A DNA stretch of 64,000 nt, taken from NCBI GenBank assembly GCA_022824315.1, contig JAJEAC010000048.1, positions 25,973-89,972 on the forward strand. Reading direction: 5' to 3'. The translations under genes were made by a program, and so were the position numbers. How positions within the stretch are numbered: the first letter of the stretch is position 1; every line of letters starts with the position of its first letter. Origin of the DNA: Silicimonas sp. (GTDB lineage Bacteria; Pseudomonadota; Alphaproteobacteria; Rhodobacterales; Rhodobacteraceae). Below, piece by piece: positions 61,230-64,000 of the stretch. Under the pieces are notes generated by a model that was given only the letters and a program-made list of their open reading frames with translations, had not been told where the DNA came from and did no database searches.

Positions 61230-61455
61230 GGCTGGCGGCACGGCCGAGCATCACTGACCTTGTTCTCGGATCGGTTGCCCCGAGCAATTTCCACTGCTTG
61301 GTCCATTGTCGGGAGTTCGCCGAGTTCGTGGCGCCATGGCTGCAATCACCTTGCCGACAACTGCAATGGAGGCTGACCCTTCGAGTGTTGTCGGATCGGA
61401 ACGAATTGTCGTCATCGACATGGGTCTCATGCAGACGGTTGTCAAAGAATGTGAT

Positions 61456-61475
61456 ATGTAGCAATATACCTACAT
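61456..61475. promoter_or_regulatory. palindromic operator upstream of the Phd/VapC operon
   Basis: Inverted repeat ATGTAG (61456-61461) and CTACAT (61470-61475) separated by 8 bases, 16 bases before the antitoxin ATG and next to GGAGG. Antitoxins of this class autoregulate by binding such palindromes. The site overlaps the likely promoter. Confidence 0.55.
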
Positions 61476-61490
61476 TCAGGGGAGGCAGGC

Positions 61491-61745
61491 ATGGCAGGCA
61501 AGACGATTTCCAGCCGCGAGTTCAACCAGGATGTAGGTCGTGCCAAGAGGGCGGCGCTGCGGGGACCTGTAATCATCACGAACCGGGGGAAGCCATCTCA
61601 CGTTCTGATGTCGATCGAACGGTACGACGCGCTTCGTGGCAAAGGGCGCAACCTGGTTGATGCGTTGTCCATGCCCGGACTCGCGGACATCGATTTCAGG
61701 CCGCATCGCGCGTCGATCCAGCCGCGCAAAATTGATCTTTCCTGA
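61491..61745 (+). CDS. type II antitoxin, Phd/YefM family
   Basis: An 84-residue protein: KTISSREFNQDVGRAKRAA and VIITNRGKPSHVLMSIERYD, the typical Phd/YefM N-terminal DNA-binding half. The C-terminal residues would wrap the toxin. GGAGG at 61481-61485 precedes the ATG by 5 bases. It overlaps the VapC-type toxin gene by 1 base. It represses its own operon and neutralises the PIN toxin next door. Confidence 0.93.
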   Translation: MAGKTISSREFNQDVGRAKRAALRGPVIITNRGKPSHVLMSIERYDALRGKGRNLVDALSMPGLADIDFRPHRASIQPRKIDLS

Positions 61746-62173
61746 TGTTCCTGCTGGACACGAATGTCGTCTCAGAGCTTCGCAAGGCTGATGATGGCCG
61801 GGCCAGTGAACGGGTCGTCGCGTGGATTTCGTCACGCAATGCCGACGCCATGCATGTCTCCGCGATAAGTTTGATGGAACTTGAAATCGGCGTCCTTAGA
61901 ATCGAGAGGCGTGACAGAATTCAAGGGAGATTGCTTCGCAATTGGTTGGACAACCGTGTGATGCCGGAATTCGAGGGGCGGGTCCTGGCAATCGACTCGA
62001 TGGTGGCGCTTCGTTGCGCGCGCCTGCATGTTCCAGACCGAAAAAGCGAACGAGATGCATTGATTGCGGCGACGGCGTTGGTGCACGATATGTCAGTGGT
62101 CACGCGCAACAGGGCGGACTTTTTGCCGACCGGAGTACACGTGATCGATCCATGGGAATCTGTGGTTCACTGA
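61745..62173 (+). CDS. PIN-domain ribonuclease toxin (VapC type)
   Basis: A 142-residue PIN-fold endonuclease. The acidic motif appears at FLLDTNVVSELRKAD (N-terminal Asp), VSAISLMELEIGVL, and DALIAATALVHDMSVVTRNRADF (catalytic Asp pair). Reading starts one base inside the antitoxin stop. VapC-type toxins cleave specific RNAs such as tRNAs when the antitoxin is lost. The set appears intact, in contrast to the broken TumE/TumA pair at 46 kb. Confidence 0.94.
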   Translation: MFLLDTNVVSELRKADDGRASERVVAWISSRNADAMHVSAISLMELEIGVLRIERRDRIQGRLLRNWLDNRVMPEFEGRVLAIDSMVALRCARLHVPDRKSERDALIAATALVHDMSVVTRNRADFLPTGVHVIDPWESVVH

Positions 62174-62330
62174 CTGATTCGGGTGTGCGAACACACTTGC
62201 GTGCAGACGATCCCGGTTCCGGACTGTGACGGACATGCCCTTGATCTGAGAGCAGCCATCCGGCTGGCGGGTTCTCATATGCGCTTCCTCTGATGCACGC
62301 CGAACGGCAATCTTGCATAGGGACGCCGGT

Positions 62331-63095
62331 TCAGAAGATCTCCGGATCATAGTGGACACGGTCAAGGTACAGGCCGTCGGGCGGCGCCACCGGACCGCAG
62401 GCGGCGCGGTTTGCTGACTCAAGTGCCACTTTGACGTCGCCGTGGGTCCAGGCTCCGGCGCCCACGCGCTCCAGGGTCCCGATGATCGAGCGAACCTGGT
62501 TGTGCAGGAAGCTGCGAGCTCGGAAGGTCGCACGCAATTCAGTTCCGCCCGTATAGGGACGCGTCTCTAGGCGGATCTCGTCCAGGGTCTTCACCGGGCT
62601 TTTCGCTTGGCACATGACCGAGCGGAAAGTCGTGAAATCTTGCTTGCCAACGAGATGTTCGGCTCCTTTGCGCATGGCATCCACGTCGAGAGGATGCGTC
62701 GTGCGCCACGCCTTCCCGGCGTGATGTACCAGCGGTGCACGGCGGATGACAATTCGATAGAAATAGCGCCGTTCAATGGCGGAATGCCGGGCATGCCAGT
62801 CGTCATCGACCTGCTTGCATGCCAGGATGGCGACCGGATCCGGCTTAAGGTGGTGATTCAGGGCCTCGGACAGCCGAAATGGGTCCCAGTCTCTTGCGGT
62901 GTCGCAGTGCGCGACCTGTCCCAAGGCGTGGACGCCGGCATCAGTCCGTCCGGCGGCTGCAACTGTCGGGGCTTCAGGTTCGAGTTGCGCAATTGCACGT
63001 TCGACCGCTTGCTGGACTGACGGCGCTGCTGCCTGCCGCTGCCAGCCCGAAAACGAACGTCCGTCGTACTCGATTTTCAGCGCGTATCGCGGCAT
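62331..63095 (-). CDS. truA: tRNA pseudouridine synthase A
   Basis: A 254-residue enzyme forming pseudouridine at positions 38-40 of the tRNA anticodon arm. The catalytic Asp lies in [33 protein letters not shown] and [17 protein letters not shown] are family blocks. Complete, stand-alone on the minus strand, with a 250-base interval to the divergent Gfo/Idh/MocA gene. Confidence 0.97.
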   Translation of the reverse strand: MPRYALKIEYDGRSFSGWQRQAAAPSVQQAVERAIAQLEPEAPTVAAAGRTDAGVHALGQVAHCDTARDWDPFRLSEALNHHLKPDPVAILACKQVDDDWHARHSAIERRYFYRIVIRRAPLVHHAGKAWRTTHPLDVDAMRKGAEHLVGKQDFTTFRSVMCQAKSPVKTLDEIRLETRPYTGGTELRATFRARSFLHNQVRSIIGTLERVGAGAWTHGDVKVALESANRAACGPVAPPDGLYLDRVHYDPEIF

Positions 63096-63349
63096 TGCTT
63101 GGCCATAAACAGCGCCGGGTCAAAACGCAACACGCACTCAAGATGGGACGGTGATCCGGCGCAACGTTGATGGCGGCAGCCGCATTGCCGTGCCGCAGCG
63201 GACCGAAAGCGATGCGGGTTCCGCGTGCGTGGGACGGAGCGGGCAGATGGCGCTCTTCTCGCCTCGAGGTGAAGTGAATTCGATTGACGCCGTCTCGGCT
63301 TTTGTGCGCTAACTTCGCGCGCGAGATTGGCCAAGACAGGGAGATGGTC

Positions 63350-64000
63350 ATGCCGATAGACGGAAATTCGGAAATTGGTTCACGGCGTATCCAGCTTGGC
63401 ATGGTCGGAGGCGGGCGCGACGCCTTTATCGGCGCCGTGCACCGGATCGCCAGCCGAATCGACGACAACTATGAACTGGTGGCGGGCTGTTTCAGTTCCA
63501 CTGCCGCGAAGAGCCAAGCATCGGGCGCCGATCTGGGACTCGACCGGAAACGAGTCTACGACGACTTCGTCTCGATGGCAAAGCGGGAAGCCCGCCTAAA
63601 GGACGGGGCGGAGGCGGTCGCGATCGTAACGCCGAATCACATGCACTACGCGGTCGCGCGTGAATTCCTGAAACGCGGCATTCACGTCATTTGCGACAAG
63701 CCGCTGACCTCGACGCTTCAGGACGCAAGGAAGCTGGTCAAGCTCGCAGCGAAGGCGGGCGTGAAGTTCATCCTGACCCATAACTACACCGGCTATCCGA
63801 TGGTGCGGCAGGCGCGTGCCATGGTTGAAGGCGGGGAACTCGGTGGCATTCGCGTTGTACAGGTCGAATACGTGCAGGACTGGCTGAGCAAGGACCTGGA
63901 ATCAAGCGGCCAGAAGCAGGCGGGCTGGCGCACCGATCCGGCCCGGAGCGGGGCGGGCGGTTCGACCGGTGACATTGGAACCCACGCCTTCAACCTCGTT
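63350..64000 (+). CDS. Gfo/Idh/MocA-family oxidoreductase (partial, 3' end outside window)
   Basis: About 217 codons before the window ends. Rossmann motif LGMVGGGRDAFIGAVHRIAS near the N-terminus, VAIVTPNHMHYAVAREFL, and VICDKPLTSTLQDARKL with the catalytic EKP-like Lys (here DKP) are clear. The family acts on sugars, inositols or N-acetyl sugars with NAD(P). ATG at 63350 has AGGGA about 7 bases before; an ATG at 63344 is in frame. Substrate unknown. Confidence 0.9.
   Translation, partial: MPIDGNSEIGSRRIQLGMVGGGRDAFIGAVHRIASRIDDNYELVAGCFSSTAAKSQASGADLGLDRKRVYDDFVSMAKREARLKDGAEAVAIVTPNHMHYAVAREFLKRGIHVICDKPLTSTLQDARKLVKLAAKAGVKFILTHNYTGYPMVRQARAMVEGGELGGIRVVQVEYVQDWLSKDLESSGQKQAGWRTDPARSGAGGSTGDIGTHAFNLV

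Overview
The window looks like a chromosomal segment of a GC-rich alphaproteobacterium, most likely Rhodobacterales (Roseobacter-type). This rests on protein style and gene neighbourhoods: TRAP transporters beside a dihydroxypropanesulfonate-type (DHPS) catabolic set, cdd-deoA-deoB-upp, ihfB-LapA-trpF, accD-folC, PrpE, and a MaeB-type malic enzyme. The taxonomic call is inference; no rRNA gene is present.

Positions 1-13,000 are catabolic accessory genes. They comprise the 5' part of a sarcosine/dimethylglycine-dehydrogenase-like FAD enzyme, an IclR regulator divergent from a GMC oxidoreductase and a TerC-family membrane protein, and a complete TRAP transporter with a strong hairpin after the binding-protein gene. 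A convergent minus-strand operon follows: SDR, HpsN-like dehydrogenase, zinc alcohol dehydrogenase, then ComD/ComE-type decarboxylase. Together these read as uptake of an organosulfonate such as DHPS and its conversion through sulfolactate and sulfopyruvate to sulfoacetaldehyde. An isolated, lower-GC GcvT/DmdA-like gene closes the region.

Positions 13,200-27,000 hold a quinoprotein (PQQ) oxidation locus between two decayed mobile-element-like genes, with a tRNA-Met at the right edge. The plus strand carries a cytochrome c, a LysR regulator, an SsuCAB/TauCAB-type importer, a diheme cytochrome c, and a membrane protein resembling an M50 protease without its catalytic residues. The minus strand carries a divergent PQQ beta-propeller dehydrogenase and two MxaJ-like binding proteins that enclose an ABC-2 exporter pair in an overlapping operon. 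This is the best candidate for an undescribed system. The quinoprotein lacks the vicinal cysteine pair and appears to have substitutions at the metal-ligand and catalytic-base positions.

Positions 27,000-46,000 are mostly core metabolism: tRNA-Met, glyA, nadK, prpE, maeB, the cdd-deoA-deoB-upp nucleoside salvage operon, an M48-like protein without a HExxH motif, sseA, a GNAT, and an aromatic aminotransferase. A decayed IS5-type transposase and an acyl-CoA dehydrogenase/APH/SDR operon follow. At 46.1-46.9 kb lies a TumE/TumA-type toxin-antitoxin pair in which each gene is broken by one in-frame stop codon.

Positions 46,900-64,000 are again mostly core: folC, accD, ilvD, a zf-CHCC protein, a HIT protein, ihfB, a LapA-domain protein, trpF, a class A PBP, a GFA-domain protein, ogt, ileS, hemF, a Phd/VapC pair with a palindromic operator, truA, and a truncated Gfo/Idh/MocA oxidoreductase. 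Just after ilvD is a 124-bp element with perfect 15-bp terminal inverted repeats, flanked exactly by an 8-bp direct repeat. It has the structure of a MITE.
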